The notes below the pieces were generated by a model that ran no database searches, had not been told where the DNA came from, and worked only from the letters and a program-made list of their open reading frames with translations. This document shows, one piece after another, positions 19,284 through 27,956 of a DNA stretch of 64,000 nucleotides. The stretch is taken from positions 124,001-188,000 of the forward strand of contig JANQOR010000028.1 of the NCBI GenBank assembly GCA_028285685.1, read 5' to 3'. Made by a program: the position numbers and the translations under genes. This DNA comes from Cyclobacteriaceae bacterium. Its GTDB lineage: Bacteria > Bacteroidota > Bacteroidia > Cytophagales > Cyclobacteriaceae. Each line of letters opens with the position of its first letter. Position 1 is the first letter of the stretch.

Positions 19284-19571
19284 ATGTGGTGCTATATCAT
19301 CTACAGCAAATCGATTGATCGCTTCTACATCGGCATTAGCAATAATCCAATCACGAGATTGAAAAAACATAACAATCTAGAATATGGACCTAAACATTTC
19401 ACGGCTCAAGTAGGAGACTGGGAATTGTTTCACATTATCAAATGCGACAACTCAAGTCAAGCTTTAAAAATTGAGAAGCATATCAAGAGAATGAAATCCA
19501 GAAGATACTTGCTAAACCTCAAAAAATATCCAGACATAGAAGCCAAACTTCTTGACAGATATCGAACTTGA
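19284..19571 (+). CDS. Small GIY-YIG nuclease-domain protein
   Basis: A 95-residue protein made of a GIY-YIG domain alone. WCYIIYSKSIDRFYIGIS supplies the two-part signature (IIY...YIG), ITRLKKH the catalytic Arg25 and ALKIEKHIK the metal-binding Glu64. This is the UvrC/homing-type fold found as short stand-alone ORFs in Bacteroidota. It sits immediately downstream of tRNA-Ile2 and just before a second copy of that tRNA's 3' end, so it looks like cargo of a small tRNA-associated insertion. All catalytic residues appear intact. Confidence 0.85.
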   Translation: MWCYIIYSKSIDRFYIGISNNPITRLKKHNNLEYGPKHFTAQVGDWELFHIIKCDNSSQALKIEKHIKRMKSRRYLLNLKKYPDIEAKLLDRYRT

Positions 19572-19626
19572 CTCTCCCGATACCTATCGGGACAGGTGGC
19601 CGCAGACCCGATATAAATCGGGAGAG
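19572..19626. repeat. Inverted-repeat structure containing two short palindromes
   Basis: Outer arms CTCTCCCGAT (19572-19581) and ATCGGGAGAG (19617-19626) are perfect complements. Inside are two small palindromic units, CCCGATACCTATCGGG and CCCGATATAAATCGGG, flanking a 14-nt core that holds tRNA-derived CAGGTGGCCGC. It starts right after the GIY-YIG stop codon. It may act as a terminator-like hairpin or as a recognition structure for mobility. Confidence 0.85.
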
Positions 19627-19641
19627 CCCAGCAGGGCCCAC
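19593..19641 (+). repeat. Disrupted second copy of the tRNA-Ile2 3' half
   Basis: CAGGTGGCCGC (19593-19603) and GAGCCCAGCAGGGCCCAC (19624-19641) are identical to tRNA bases 19199-19209 and 19216-19233. The 6 tRNA bases between them (TGGTTC) are replaced here by 20 bases containing half of the CCCGAT palindrome. This is the far boundary of the GIY-YIG segment. The 18-nt direct repeats are 408 bp apart. Confidence 0.9.
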
Positions 19642-19648
19642 TCTTAAT

Positions 19649-19680
19649 ACCTCGTCCTTAGCTAGCGCGAGGTTTTTTTT
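19649..19680 (+). terminator. Intrinsic terminator after the tRNA 3'-half copy
   Basis: The stem ACCTCG/CGAGGT is followed by eight T. It stands in the same position relative to the second tRNA 3' end as the first terminator does to the real tRNA, suggesting that it was once the tRNA's own terminator. Confidence 0.8.
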
Positions 19681-19793
19681 GTTTGGTGCAAGAACTCCAT
19701 ATGGCAACATCAGATTGTTAGATCTTTCGAGTGCATAGACCCTCCTATCTCCTGTTTTCTTCGTTGCAGATTATTGATTAGTTCTTGAGTTCC

Positions 19794-19946
19794 TCATTTT
19801 CGTTTCTTCAGCACCGAATAGAATTCTCGAAATTCCTTCAGTTTTTCGATCGGCATTACGAGGTGAATAATGAAAAACAAGATGGGACGTGCGAGCCTTG
19901 TTACTAAGTAAATGATCACTAAAGCCCATAGATCAATCGGTTCCAT
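19794..19946 (-). CDS. Small membrane protein, hypothetical
   Basis: A 50-residue reading frame starting MEPIDLWALVIIYLVTRLAR, with a hydrophobic central span (about residues 7-31) and a basic C-terminus (EFYSVLKKRK). The composition is that of a genuine single-pass small protein rather than random translation. I recognise no family. It is isolated in a gene-poor stretch after the tRNA-linked element. Confidence 0.5.
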   Translation of the reverse strand: MEPIDLWALVIIYLVTRLARPILFFIIHLVMPIEKLKEFREFYSVLKKRK

Positions 19947-20248
19947 TTTAAAATGAAATTTTTCCTAATCGGATCGGAACATCATTTTATAGCTCTTGCT
20001 ATCGATCTAATTAATCAACTTATTTCATTCCCCAGTTTTAATTGGGATGGAACTAAACTCCCGCGCCTTTGCCTGATGTTCTTAAGTATTTGCTGATCTC
20101 AGTTTAGCTTCACATAAGGACAAACGATTTGAATATTGGAAAGGTTTACAACGACAAGGTTTCGTTCATACGCATCGGATGAAGACATATTTCAAAACCA
20201 CTCACTGACCACTTCCCTGCTGAAAAGTAGTTTTCTAAACTCTGAAGG
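19947..20248. other. Gene-poor stretch
   Basis: I see no convincing gene, RNA or repeat here. On the - strand, past the stop at 20249, other frames give short protein-like stretches, one reading EFRKLLFSREVVSEWF. This suggests that the 3' end of the neighbouring - strand gene has decayed by frameshift. Confidence 0.5.
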
Positions 20249-20515
20249 TTACTCATCATTCATTAAGTTTCGTGGACCTCTTTTAATTAGTTCTGCAAAA
20301 TTCATCTCCCTTTTGTCATGTTGCTCTTGGTTCATGTAAGTTGTAATTAGGATTAGGTCAAAAAGGTCAGCAGAATCGTTTGGAGTTTCCATTATTTGGA
20401 AGGAATGGATATATCGCCAAGCAACTGCTTTTCTCTTAACTTTTGCCAATTGTTTTAACGTGGTGGCTATTTCAAATGGATCTTGATGACTAAGTGGCTT
20501 GAAGGCCATACTCAC
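20249..20515 (-). pseudogene. Probable remnant of a hypothetical gene
   Basis: An 88-codon frame whose middle looks like real protein (DPFEIATTLKQLAKVKRKAV, then SADLFDLILITTYMNQEQHD). It lacks a convincing N-terminus: its first codons lie on the opposite strand of a permease fragment. Its sense ends early, with plausible continuation (SEFRKLLFSREVVSEWF) in another frame. I infer a truncated and frameshifted gene of about 150 codons, function unknown. It could still be expressed as a short protein. Confidence 0.45.
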
Positions 20516-20647
20516 AGAATTGATATGCCGTTTTATCTCTTTGGTTCCGCAATTGTCTTCACCGTGATTGTTACCTTACTCACAATCTCATCCCACACAG
20601 TGAAGACAGCTGGAACTAACCCTGTTGAAGTTCTCGTGCAAGAATAG
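20474..20647 (+). pseudogene. C-terminal fragment of an FtsX/MacB-type ABC permease
   Basis: The frame reads KWILMTKWLEGHTHRIDMPF and ends NPVEVLVQE-stop. From WLEG to the stop it is exactly 50 residues and aligns without gaps to the last 50 residues of the intact permease at 41,086-43,656 (WLNDF...NPVEALRSE), including a hydrophobic segment at the same place. No permease sequence is recognisable upstream except a possible NVVAI in a shifted frame. It is therefore a remnant of a permease gene of which only the tail survives. Confidence 0.65.
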
Positions 20648-20763
20648 AAAAGAACAGAATTAGATATTAAGTTCACATCCCGATCCAGTCAAACCATCGC
20701 AAGATTTGCATAATCATGAAAAGCGCGTATGCGTCCTGCTATTGAATCTAAGCAGCGAAAACC

Positions 20764-21909
20764 ATGAAAGAAGTATTTCTGTGTCTACTCATCATAGCAA
20801 CTTTTCAATCAAGATCACAAAACTTGGTTCCTCACTGGAAGTTTCAAACTGGTGAAACTGTTCAAGCCTCGCCTATTTCTGATAAGACCGCAGTTTATGT
20901 CGGGAGCGAAAATGGAAACTTCTATGCAATTGATTTAGAAACTGGAAAAGAAAGATGGAGGTTTGAAAGTGGAAGAAGTATACAAGCTCCTGCAGTCCTA
21001 ATCGGTGAAACTGTGTTTTTCGAAGCTGGCAACGTCTTTTATAGCTTGAACAAAAGTACCGGTAAAGAGGTATGGAGTCAAGATCCCAAATTGAAATACC
21101 GTGGTTTTGAATTCGAGGGGAAGAAGTATAACTATAAGATTGATCGATATGACTTTAAAAGATCTGTGCCAATAGTTCATCAAGGCGTGATTTATATAGG
21201 TACTGGTGGAGGTAAACTATATGGGTTAAATGCTAAGAATGGCAAGATCATTTTAGAGATAGAATCGGATGGGTTCTCACCTATACGATCTTCTCCCATG
21301 ATTGATAGTGGAAAGTTGTTCTTCGGCGATTGGGAAGGTATGATTTACTGCTATGATTTAGATAAAGAAGATTTTACCTGGAAGAAGAAAACCTACCGAT
21401 ACAAAAAGCCATACGGCACATTTGGAGGTGTTGTCTCGGAGTTCGCCTTGTTCAATGGTTTGTTGTATTTCGGAGCACGAAATCAAACTCTGAATGTGCT
21501 ATCGGTAGGTACAGGTGAGAAGGTATGGACTTTCACAGATCCGGGAATGGGCTGGATTGTGGGAGATCCTGTTATTTACAATGACACACTTTACATTGGA
21601 GGATCTGATAACTACACTATGTATGCTTTTGAACCTAATCTGGGGCACACTCATTGGGTAGCCAAGCGCAACAAGAATATTAATACGAAACCAGTAGTAA
21701 CAGAGAGATGGGTTATCTACTCTTCTGGTAATGGTTCCGATGTAGATGACAAAGGTGAAGTTGTCATGGTGGATAGATCTAGTGGCAACTTTATTGCTAG
21801 GTATGAAACTCCGAAGGGACTTTTTTCCTCTCCATTTCTGGTTGAGGATAGACTGGTATTTGGCTCTCATGATGGTAATGTTTATTGCTTGGCAGTAGAA
21901 AACGAATAG
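20764..21909 (+). CDS. Secreted PQQ-like beta-propeller repeat protein
   Basis: A 381-residue protein with a signal peptide (MKEVFLCLLIIATFQSRSQ) and repeated propeller blades of the PQQ/BamB type, e.g. AVYVGSENGNFYAIDLETGK, VIYIGTGGGKLYGLNAKNGK, LFFGDWEGMIYCYDLD and LYIGGSDNYTMYAFEP, about seven in all. No catalytic residues or cofactor site can be assigned, so it is probably a protein- or ligand-binding scaffold in the periplasm. The following serine hydrolase gene overlaps its 3' end if the TTG start is used. Confidence 0.85.
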   Translation: MKEVFLCLLIIATFQSRSQNLVPHWKFQTGETVQASPISDKTAVYVGSENGNFYAIDLETGKERWRFESGRSIQAPAVLIGETVFFEAGNVFYSLNKSTGKEVWSQDPKLKYRGFEFEGKKYNYKIDRYDFKRSVPIVHQGVIYIGTGGGKLYGLNAKNGKIILEIESDGFSPIRSSPMIDSGKLFFGDWEGMIYCYDLDKEDFTWKKKTYRYKKPYGTFGGVVSEFALFNGLLYFGARNQTLNVLSVGTGEKVWTFTDPGMGWIVGDPVIYNDTLYIGGSDNYTMYAFEPNLGHTHWVAKRNKNINTKPVVTERWVIYSSGNGSDVDDKGEVVMVDRSSGNFIARYETPKGLFSSPFLVEDRLVFGSHDGNVYCLAVENE

Positions 21910-23876
21910 ATACCGCATGGGCAAGATTTGTTAAGGAGGAAGGATTTAACCCTAGTTTTACACAAGAAACCCTGCGACGTATCAAGTTACATCCAAGAAT
22001 ATACTATTACGGATTCCTGTTGGCCATATCATTTAGCCCTTTTCCTTGTTTGAGTAAAAACTCAAATGAATTGCTACTGAATTTGATAAAAAGCGTTGAC
22101 TCAGTTTTCGAACGCCATCTGCTGTACGGAGAATTTCTTTCTTCAAGTGGTGACCATATTGGAATTCAAGGAGGTGTTGTAAGTATCTCAAATTCAAACC
22201 AGCTTCTATTCCAAAAGGGATACGGATACTCTGACTTAGAACGTCAGATGCGATTTGATCCTCACCGAACGACCGTACATGTTGCATCAGTTGCCAAAAT
22301 GATTACAGCAGTTGCAACTATGAAGCTGGTTCAGGATGGGAGACTGAATCTGGATAATCCGATAGATAGCTACCTCAAATGTCTTCCCATAGAAAACAGA
22401 TATTCCCAAAAGATACTCGTGAAACATTTGCTTACGCACTCTGCCGGATTTGATGATAATGGAATACATAGTGAATCTATCAGAGCGAGAGATCTTATCC
22501 CGTTGCAAGCATACCTTGAGTCTAATCTACCACCGGTGGTCTGGTCTCCCGGGGAATTCTACAATTATTCTAACTATGGCTTTTCCCTCCTGGCATATCT
22601 GGTTCAAGTGATTTCAGAAGAATCATTTAATGATTTCGTACTAAGCCAAGTTCTAACTCCCGTGGGAATGAATCGCTCTGGTTTCTCTAACCAAAAAGAA
22701 CTCCTTCAGAATCTAATGACAAGATATCGATGGACTGAACTCAAGGATGGAACTGGCTGGAAGCTGGAGGAAGTTGGTGTGAAATTCTCAAACAGAATTG
22801 GTTCTTCTGGATTTAAAACAACAGCTTCTGATATGAGTAGCTTTGGTCAGATGTTTCTCAAAGCTCTTAGTAATGATTCGAGTCAAATTCTGAGCTTTCT
22901 GACTGTAAAGGAAATGCTTACGCCAAAATTCACTTACGACAGCCTTTTTGATGTTTCAGCAGGACTAGGATGGAGAATTGAAAAAATGGGAAAGAATTTT
23001 GTTTATACGCATTATGGAGATGATGTTGGCATTGAAAGTAGTCTTATTTTGATCCCCTCCGAGGACCTAACTGTATTCGTTGACCTTAACAATTCAGATG
23101 GAGCGACTGTAAGAAAAGCTGTCAATCAAACAATTCGTAAGTTTTTTAGGAATAAGAGAATCAATCAAACTGAGGAGAAGTTATCAGTTAGCAAAATCCG
23201 TGATGTATACACCGGGAAGTATCAATATATGAATGATAGCCAATACTCCTTTGAGCGAGTTAGATACCTATTCGGAGAGGGCTTGGTTGATGTTCAACCC
23301 ATCGATAGTGAATCAATCTGGATTAACGACTTAAAATATGATCATCTAGGTAGAAATTTCTATATGAATAACAGCCACAACCGTCAAGCGAAGTTCTTCC
23401 AGAAGGGAGATATTAGCTACTACAGTTCTGGACTAGCATCCTATCGACAATTAAACTTCTTCGAAGAACCAAAACTTCATCGGTCAACTCTTCTGGGATC
23501 ACTTATTGTTTTACTAAGCACTCTGTCTTGGCCTATCAGCTGGTCGTGGCAAAAGCTTATGAAAAAGTCGCACAGAGTTGATAGACCTAGAATGACACTA
23601 GCGTTAACCAGCGGATTGCTTCTGACCTTTATTGTTCTGTTTGGAATTTTGACCGATACTCTGGAATTGAAATATGGAGTACCTACTTCATTGAAATTTA
23701 CATTTATTCTGCCTCTCCTTGGTGTAGCAAGTTTACTTTATAGTCTTTGGTCATTTTTTAGGGATAAGGATACCCTCTCGTTAGTCGCAAAAGCACACTA
23801 TGGAATCGGAGTATTCTCAATGATCCTCGTCCTAGCGATTTTTGAATATTATAACCTACTTGGCTTCAATTTCTGA
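21885..23876 (+). CDS. Serine beta-lactamase-like hydrolase with C-terminal membrane segments
   Basis: The protein has a class C/penicillin-binding-type hydrolase domain with catalytic S135VAK138, the YSN motif in FYNYSNYGFS and a late HYGDDVG (in place of HTG). A C-terminal part has about four membrane spans (from about residue 540, LLGSLIVLLSTLSWPISW onward). The start is doubtful. No ATG precedes the signal-like YYYGFLLAISFSPFPC, the TTG at 21885 overlaps the previous gene by 25 nt, and CTG or ATA codons lie nearer the signal. The next gene starts 2 nt after its stop. The substrate is unknown; peptidase, esterase or D-Ala-D-X activity are all possible. Confidence 0.85.
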   Translation: MLGSRKRIDTAWARFVKEEGFNPSFTQETLRRIKLHPRIYYYGFLLAISFSPFPCLSKNSNELLLNLIKSVDSVFERHLLYGEFLSSSGDHIGIQGGVVSISNSNQLLFQKGYGYSDLERQMRFDPHRTTVHVASVAKMITAVATMKLVQDGRLNLDNPIDSYLKCLPIENRYSQKILVKHLLTHSAGFDDNGIHSESIRARDLIPLQAYLESNLPPVVWSPGEFYNYSNYGFSLLAYLVQVISEESFNDFVLSQVLTPVGMNRSGFSNQKELLQNLMTRYRWTELKDGTGWKLEEVGVKFSNRIGSSGFKTTASDMSSFGQMFLKALSNDSSQILSFLTVKEMLTPKFTYDSLFDVSAGLGWRIEKMGKNFVYTHYGDDVGIESSLILIPSEDLTVFVDLNNSDGATVRKAVNQTIRKFFRNKRINQTEEKLSVSKIRDVYTGKYQYMNDSQYSFERVRYLFGEGLVDVQPIDSESIWINDLKYDHLGRNFYMNNSHNRQAKFFQKGDISYYSSGLASYRQLNFFEEPKLHRSTLLGSLIVLLSTLSWPISWSWQKLMKKSHRVDRPRMTLALTSGLLLTFIVLFGILTDTLELKYGVPTSLKFTFILPLLGVASLLYSLWSFFRDKDTLSLVAKAHYGIGVFSMILVLAIFEYYNLLGFNF

Positions 23877-23878
23877 AT

Positions 23879-25615
23879 ATGATTCGATTCGCTCACACCA
23901 TAGTTCTCTTTACTCTCATTCTTCAATCATGGGCGCAAAATTCAGTTGAACTACATATTACAGGTTATGCTTTCGCAGCGGATGAACCATTGATCGGTGC
24001 CCATATAATTCTCTCCAGGACTGGTCTTGGCACTACATCCGATGTTAATGGGTATTTCAGCTTGAGGATTTCTCAACAGTCGATTAAAGATACTTTGAGT
24101 ATAACTTTCATCGGATTGCAAGATCTAAAGGTTCCAGTTTCTGACGTAGTTGAAAATCCTGATAAAAGGTATGACTTGACTGAATTTGTCTTTGAATTGG
24201 CGGAAGTAACAGTTCAGGACAATCAAAATCTGTTAAAAACTGCCTTGGAACCATTTCGGAATTTGGAATCCACTTCCTCTTCTCTTAAAAGAAATGCAGT
24301 TTTCTCATTTCTTCAGAAGGAGCAATCGGAAACAACTTCGCTCGAAGAATTCTTTGTGGCGGTATACTACAATAAACAAAATGGATGGCCGACTGACATT
24401 GGCATTAATGTTCTAACCCAGAGGAAAAGCTACGACTACTCAATTTTCCCACAAATCATCTCAAAAAAAACCAAAGAAGGCATTCAAGGTCCCTTTTATA
24501 CAGGATCTTCAATAATGTCATTTTTGAATGACCGGTCTAATAGAAGCTTTTTTCAAGACTTAACTATTACCGACATTTTAGATGTGAAAAAAGAAAGAGT
24601 TCTGGAACTAACTGAAAAACTAAGCTCACGAAGCTACCAGTATTACGTAACAGAAAAAGACAAGAGATTAGTAAAACTCAAGGTTTCAAGGAGTTCTCAA
24701 ATTTCATACTACCATACCTCGAAGTTTGATTCGAGAAAATACACTCGCTCATTTTTAAGAACAACGACGATCTACGATTTCAGATACACCAAGGAGCCTA
24801 GCATTCAGGCCATCGAAGTGGTTAACAATTTTCAATTCATAAATAAGATTACCGATCTACTTGAAATCTCTCACGATGATGTTACCCGAATCCGCTTCCT
24901 GACAGACGAAGTACCGACAACAGAATCTTACTCGAAAAACGATCTTTTCGAACGGCCAATGTTCCATTCCTACAATGCTGAAAAGTGGACTTCCACCAAC
25001 TCTAGTGATTTTTATGATAGTACCGAGCTAGAATCCATTTCTAGAGAAGAATCTCTAGAAGACCAGTTTAGACTAACAAGCAACAGCATAGTACTAAAAA
25101 ACTACCAGGAGGACGTGCTTAAGCCTAGCGATTTGAAACGAGGTAATATGGTTAGAATTGATGAGCTATTGTCCTCAATTAAATCAAACACTTTTTCGAA
25201 TTCCTCTACTCTAGAAATTGGTTGGCAAGACATTCCTCTGTTGATGTTGTTAATTGAGGATACAACCGTGATTTCACGATTTCCTCGAAATCTTAAGAGC
25301 AAATTTTACCTTCACAAGAACACCGTTGGAATAGTAGCAATGTGGCTAATAGAATCAATAAGGCTTAACATGACAAGAAAAAAGACTAAAGGATGGTACG
25401 CCTCTTCACTGCCGATCCTTAAGAATATTGATGATATCCAGCTAGACAGAACAACCGAAGACGGTAGAGGGTTCCTTATACCTACAAACTCCTATAAGAA
25501 ACAGATGCAAGCTGCTGATTACTACACCAACTGGTGGCAGGAAGTCAGATCTCTGGAGCCATCTAAGGCAGCCAAAATCCAGCCGATTGATAAAAACCAA
25601 ATGGAGTGGTTCTAG
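23879..25615 (+). CDS. Carboxypeptidase-regulatory-like domain protein
   Basis: A 578-residue exported protein. After a signal peptide (TIVLFTLILQSWAQ), residues about 24-100 form a CarboxypepD_reg-like beta-sandwich (ITGYAFAADEPLIGAHIILS ... TTSDVNGYFSLRI ... SITFIGLQD). The large remainder is a beta-rich region with no recognised motif, similar in kind to the middle of the 750-residue protein at 44,137-46,389. No TonB plug or barrel is evident. It follows the serine hydrolase gene by 2 nt and is almost certainly co-transcribed with it. Confidence 0.78.
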   Translation: MIRFAHTIVLFTLILQSWAQNSVELHITGYAFAADEPLIGAHIILSRTGLGTTSDVNGYFSLRISQQSIKDTLSITFIGLQDLKVPVSDVVENPDKRYDLTEFVFELAEVTVQDNQNLLKTALEPFRNLESTSSSLKRNAVFSFLQKEQSETTSLEEFFVAVYYNKQNGWPTDIGINVLTQRKSYDYSIFPQIISKKTKEGIQGPFYTGSSIMSFLNDRSNRSFFQDLTITDILDVKKERVLELTEKLSSRSYQYYVTEKDKRLVKLKVSRSSQISYYHTSKFDSRKYTRSFLRTTTIYDFRYTKEPSIQAIEVVNNFQFINKITDLLEISHDDVTRIRFLTDEVPTTESYSKNDLFERPMFHSYNAEKWTSTNSSDFYDSTELESISREESLEDQFRLTSNSIVLKNYQEDVLKPSDLKRGNMVRIDELLSSIKSNTFSNSSTLEIGWQDIPLLMLLIEDTTVISRFPRNLKSKFYLHKNTVGIVAMWLIESIRLNMTRKKTKGWYASSLPILKNIDDIQLDRTTEDGRGFLIPTNSYKKQMQAADYYTNWWQEVRSLEPSKAAKIQPIDKNQMEWF

Positions 25616-25683
25616 GCCACTTACACTAAGTCGCATCTAACCACCAAAAAAATATGCTAATTGCAAGTGAAAATCTTAGGCGA

Positions 25684-26046
25684 TTACAATCCTAGTTCCT
25701 TCCGCTTCTCTTCAGTATCTCGATACACCCGCCATTCATTCACCTTTCCATCCATGATCCTGGCTGACCATAGAGCTGGACCCTGAATTCTCTTGTCAGA
25801 ACAGGTAGAATGTCCACGTATGGTTACGGCAGGGCCGTTCACAACAATTTCCTCAAAAACATGCTGATAATCAGGGAAAAGTCTGCAAAACTCTTCCCAA
25901 GCATCCAGACACGCTTTTTTCCCCATAATCGTGTGACCGGAGGAATCGATAAAGGCCAATCTGTCACCTATAATAGACGACAACCCATCCAAATTTCTAC
26001 GGTTTAGGTGTTCTTTGAACGAGGATATAACTGCCTTGGGATCCAT
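25684..26046 (-). CDS. SnoaL/NTF2-like protein
   Basis: A 120-residue cone-shaped NTF2-like fold protein: an N-terminal helix (VISSFKEHLNRRNLDGLSSI), then IGDRLAFIDSSGHTIMGKKA and WEEFCRLFPDYQHVFEEIVV, with strands ending in WRVYRDTEEKR. Members include polyketide cyclases, isomerases and many stress- or ligand-binding proteins. The substrate cannot be inferred. Monocistronic on the - strand. Confidence 0.8.
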   Translation of the reverse strand: MDPKAVISSFKEHLNRRNLDGLSSIIGDRLAFIDSSGHTIMGKKACLDAWEEFCRLFPDYQHVFEEIVVNGPAVTIRGHSTCSDKRIQGPALWSARIMDGKVNEWRVYRDTEEKRKELGL

Positions 26047-26133
26047 TGTCTGAGCGCTTCAATAAATAAAACCCATGAAACGCATAATTATTTGATTTTT
26101 CTTTTCGGCAATTCGTAATCTCAAAAAGAATGC

Positions 26134-27807
26134 CTAACTCACCACATTGATCATGATCAGTCCTATAACACCAACCATTATCAGATAATACAAGGTCGGA
26201 AAAATAGTCTTTCGTAGAATCATTCCCTCATTTCCTAAAAACCCAACTGTTGCTGAGGCTGCTACAATGTTATGAATGGCAATCATATTACCAGCTGCAG
26301 CCCCCACCGCCTGAAGTGCAAGTACGACCGAGCTTGGTAAAGTCAATTTTACTGCCACACCAAACTGAAACAAACCAAACATAAGGTTGCTAACTGTATT
26401 GCTGCCTGCGATGAAAGCTCCCAAGGCGCCGACAGCAGCAGTGAACAAAGGGTATATCGTCCCAACACCTATTGAGATCCATTCAGCCATCGCGATCGGC
26501 ATTCCTGACAATTCCGAAGGATTGACACCCGAATTAATGTAGATCCGTACCATCGGTATTGTAAACGCCAAGACGAATCCGGCACGAACTACCATACTGG
26601 CACTCTCGGAAAAAGCCAGCCTCACATGTTTGAGGTTCATTTTGTGAAGCACAATGGTGATCAATCCCACTACAAGAAGAATCGTTCCCGGCAGGTAGAA
26701 TGGGCTACTGGCGGCCGAGATTGATGTACCTGCAATTTCCAACCACTCTATTTTCATGCCTACCAGCCAGTTTTTGATTGGCAGTTGTGACAACCGTGTG
26801 AGCACCAAAAGGCTTGCAAGCAGGACGTACGGAGTCCAGGCTTTTCCTAGTGACATTTTCTTATCCGTTGGTTCATTCTCTAGGTTGACCTTTAGTGTTC
26901 CATACCAACTTGTTGGCCAATTCGATTCATCATCAAAGTTCCAGGTTCTCTTTGGGAGTAAAAACCCTCTTTTGGCCGCAAACACCACCAGTGAAATGCC
27001 AACAAGCGATCCTAAAAGTGATGGAAATTCAGGTCCCAGGAGCATCCCTGTGAGTGCGTACGGAATCGTAAAAGCTAATCCCCCGAACAAGGTAAATGGA
27101 AGGACCTCCAAGCCCTCCCTCCATGATTTATTTTTTCCAAAAAACCTGGTCATCATACATGCCATAATTGTTGGCATTAATGTTCCAGCAATTCCATGCA
27201 TGATCACCACCTTATTGGTAATTATCTGAATAAAATCACTAAGGCTGATTCCCGACCTTATCAGGTCTGCCGATAGTTCCGGGCTCTGGATACCACCCGT
27301 CATACCCACCAATATTGGGGTACCTACGGCCCCAAATGTTACAGCAGTACTTTGAACTAGCATCCCCAACATTACAGCGCAGAAAGTCGGAAACCCAAGA
27401 CCCACCAAAAGCGGGGCCACTACAACCGCCGGTGTTCCAAAACCGGCCGCTCCTTCAATGAAAGAGCCAAACAACCAAACTATGAGTATGACCTGTATTC
27501 GCCGATCTTCACTAATGTCCACAAAACTTTGCTTGATTGCTGTCAGGGCCCTTGAATACTTGAGCAGATTTAAAAGGACGATGGCTCCGAAAATGATATA
27601 CAAAATATCCACTGTAATAAATAGTCCCTGGATAGAGGAAGCAAGCATATAAGTCGGAGAAATATTCCAACCAAAAAACGCGACTATAGCGGTAAGAGCA
27701 AAAGCAATTGGCATCGCTTTTTTGGCAGGCATACGAAAGGCCACCAACATGACAGCCGCTGATAAGATGGGAAGAAAGGCCAAAAACGTTAGCGTGGAAG
27801 GCGACAT
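26134..27807 (-). CDS. L-lactate permease (LctP family)
   Basis: A 557-residue inner-membrane transporter with about 12-14 hydrophobic spans, importing lactate or glycolate with protons. Family segments include FIEGAAGFGTPAVVVAPLLVGLGF, AVGALGAFIAGSNTVSNLMF and VGAAAGNMIAIHNIVAASATVG. The ATG at 27807 (MSPSTLTFLAFLPIL) is chosen over one at 27873, because the first membrane span follows directly and the upstream codons give a charged, non-conserved stretch. No lactate dehydrogenase genes are adjacent. Confidence 0.9.
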   Translation of the reverse strand: MSPSTLTFLAFLPILSAAVMLVAFRMPAKKAMPIAFALTAIVAFFGWNISPTYMLASSIQGLFITVDILYIIFGAIVLLNLLKYSRALTAIKQSFVDISEDRRIQVILIVWLFGSFIEGAAGFGTPAVVVAPLLVGLGFPTFCAVMLGMLVQSTAVTFGAVGTPILVGMTGGIQSPELSADLIRSGISLSDFIQIITNKVVIMHGIAGTLMPTIMACMMTRFFGKNKSWREGLEVLPFTLFGGLAFTIPYALTGMLLGPEFPSLLGSLVGISLVVFAAKRGFLLPKRTWNFDDESNWPTSWYGTLKVNLENEPTDKKMSLGKAWTPYVLLASLLVLTRLSQLPIKNWLVGMKIEWLEIAGTSISAASSPFYLPGTILLVVGLITIVLHKMNLKHVRLAFSESASMVVRAGFVLAFTIPMVRIYINSGVNPSELSGMPIAMAEWISIGVGTIYPLFTAAVGALGAFIAGSNTVSNLMFGLFQFGVAVKLTLPSSVVLALQAVGAAAGNMIAIHNIVAASATVGFLGNEGMILRKTIFPTLYYLIMVGVIGLIMINVVS

Positions 27808-27907
27808 AGCAAAATGCAATTTGGTTTCGTTGGACCGCTCTTTATTCTCTAAAGATAGTGAGAAGGCCATCAATTGGGATCACGAGAGAGTGATTCCAAA
27901 CAAGAAA

Positions 27908-27930
27908 AGCGTAGCAAATGCTACGCTCTT
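27908..27930 (-). terminator. Intrinsic terminator of the DUF4097 gene
   Basis: The - strand reads AGCGTAGC, loop ATTT, GCTACGCT, followed by a T-rich run (TTTTCTTGTTT) just below these coordinates. It lies about 30 nt past the DUF4097 stop and upstream of lctP, separating the two transcripts. Confidence 0.75.
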
Positions 27931-27956
27931 TGATAAATTCGGATTCAAGTGATCTC

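Noticed and set aside
20136..20339. A 67-codon + strand frame
   Set aside because: Its sequence is the antisense shadow of the - strand remnant at 20,249-20,515 and shows no protein-like pattern.
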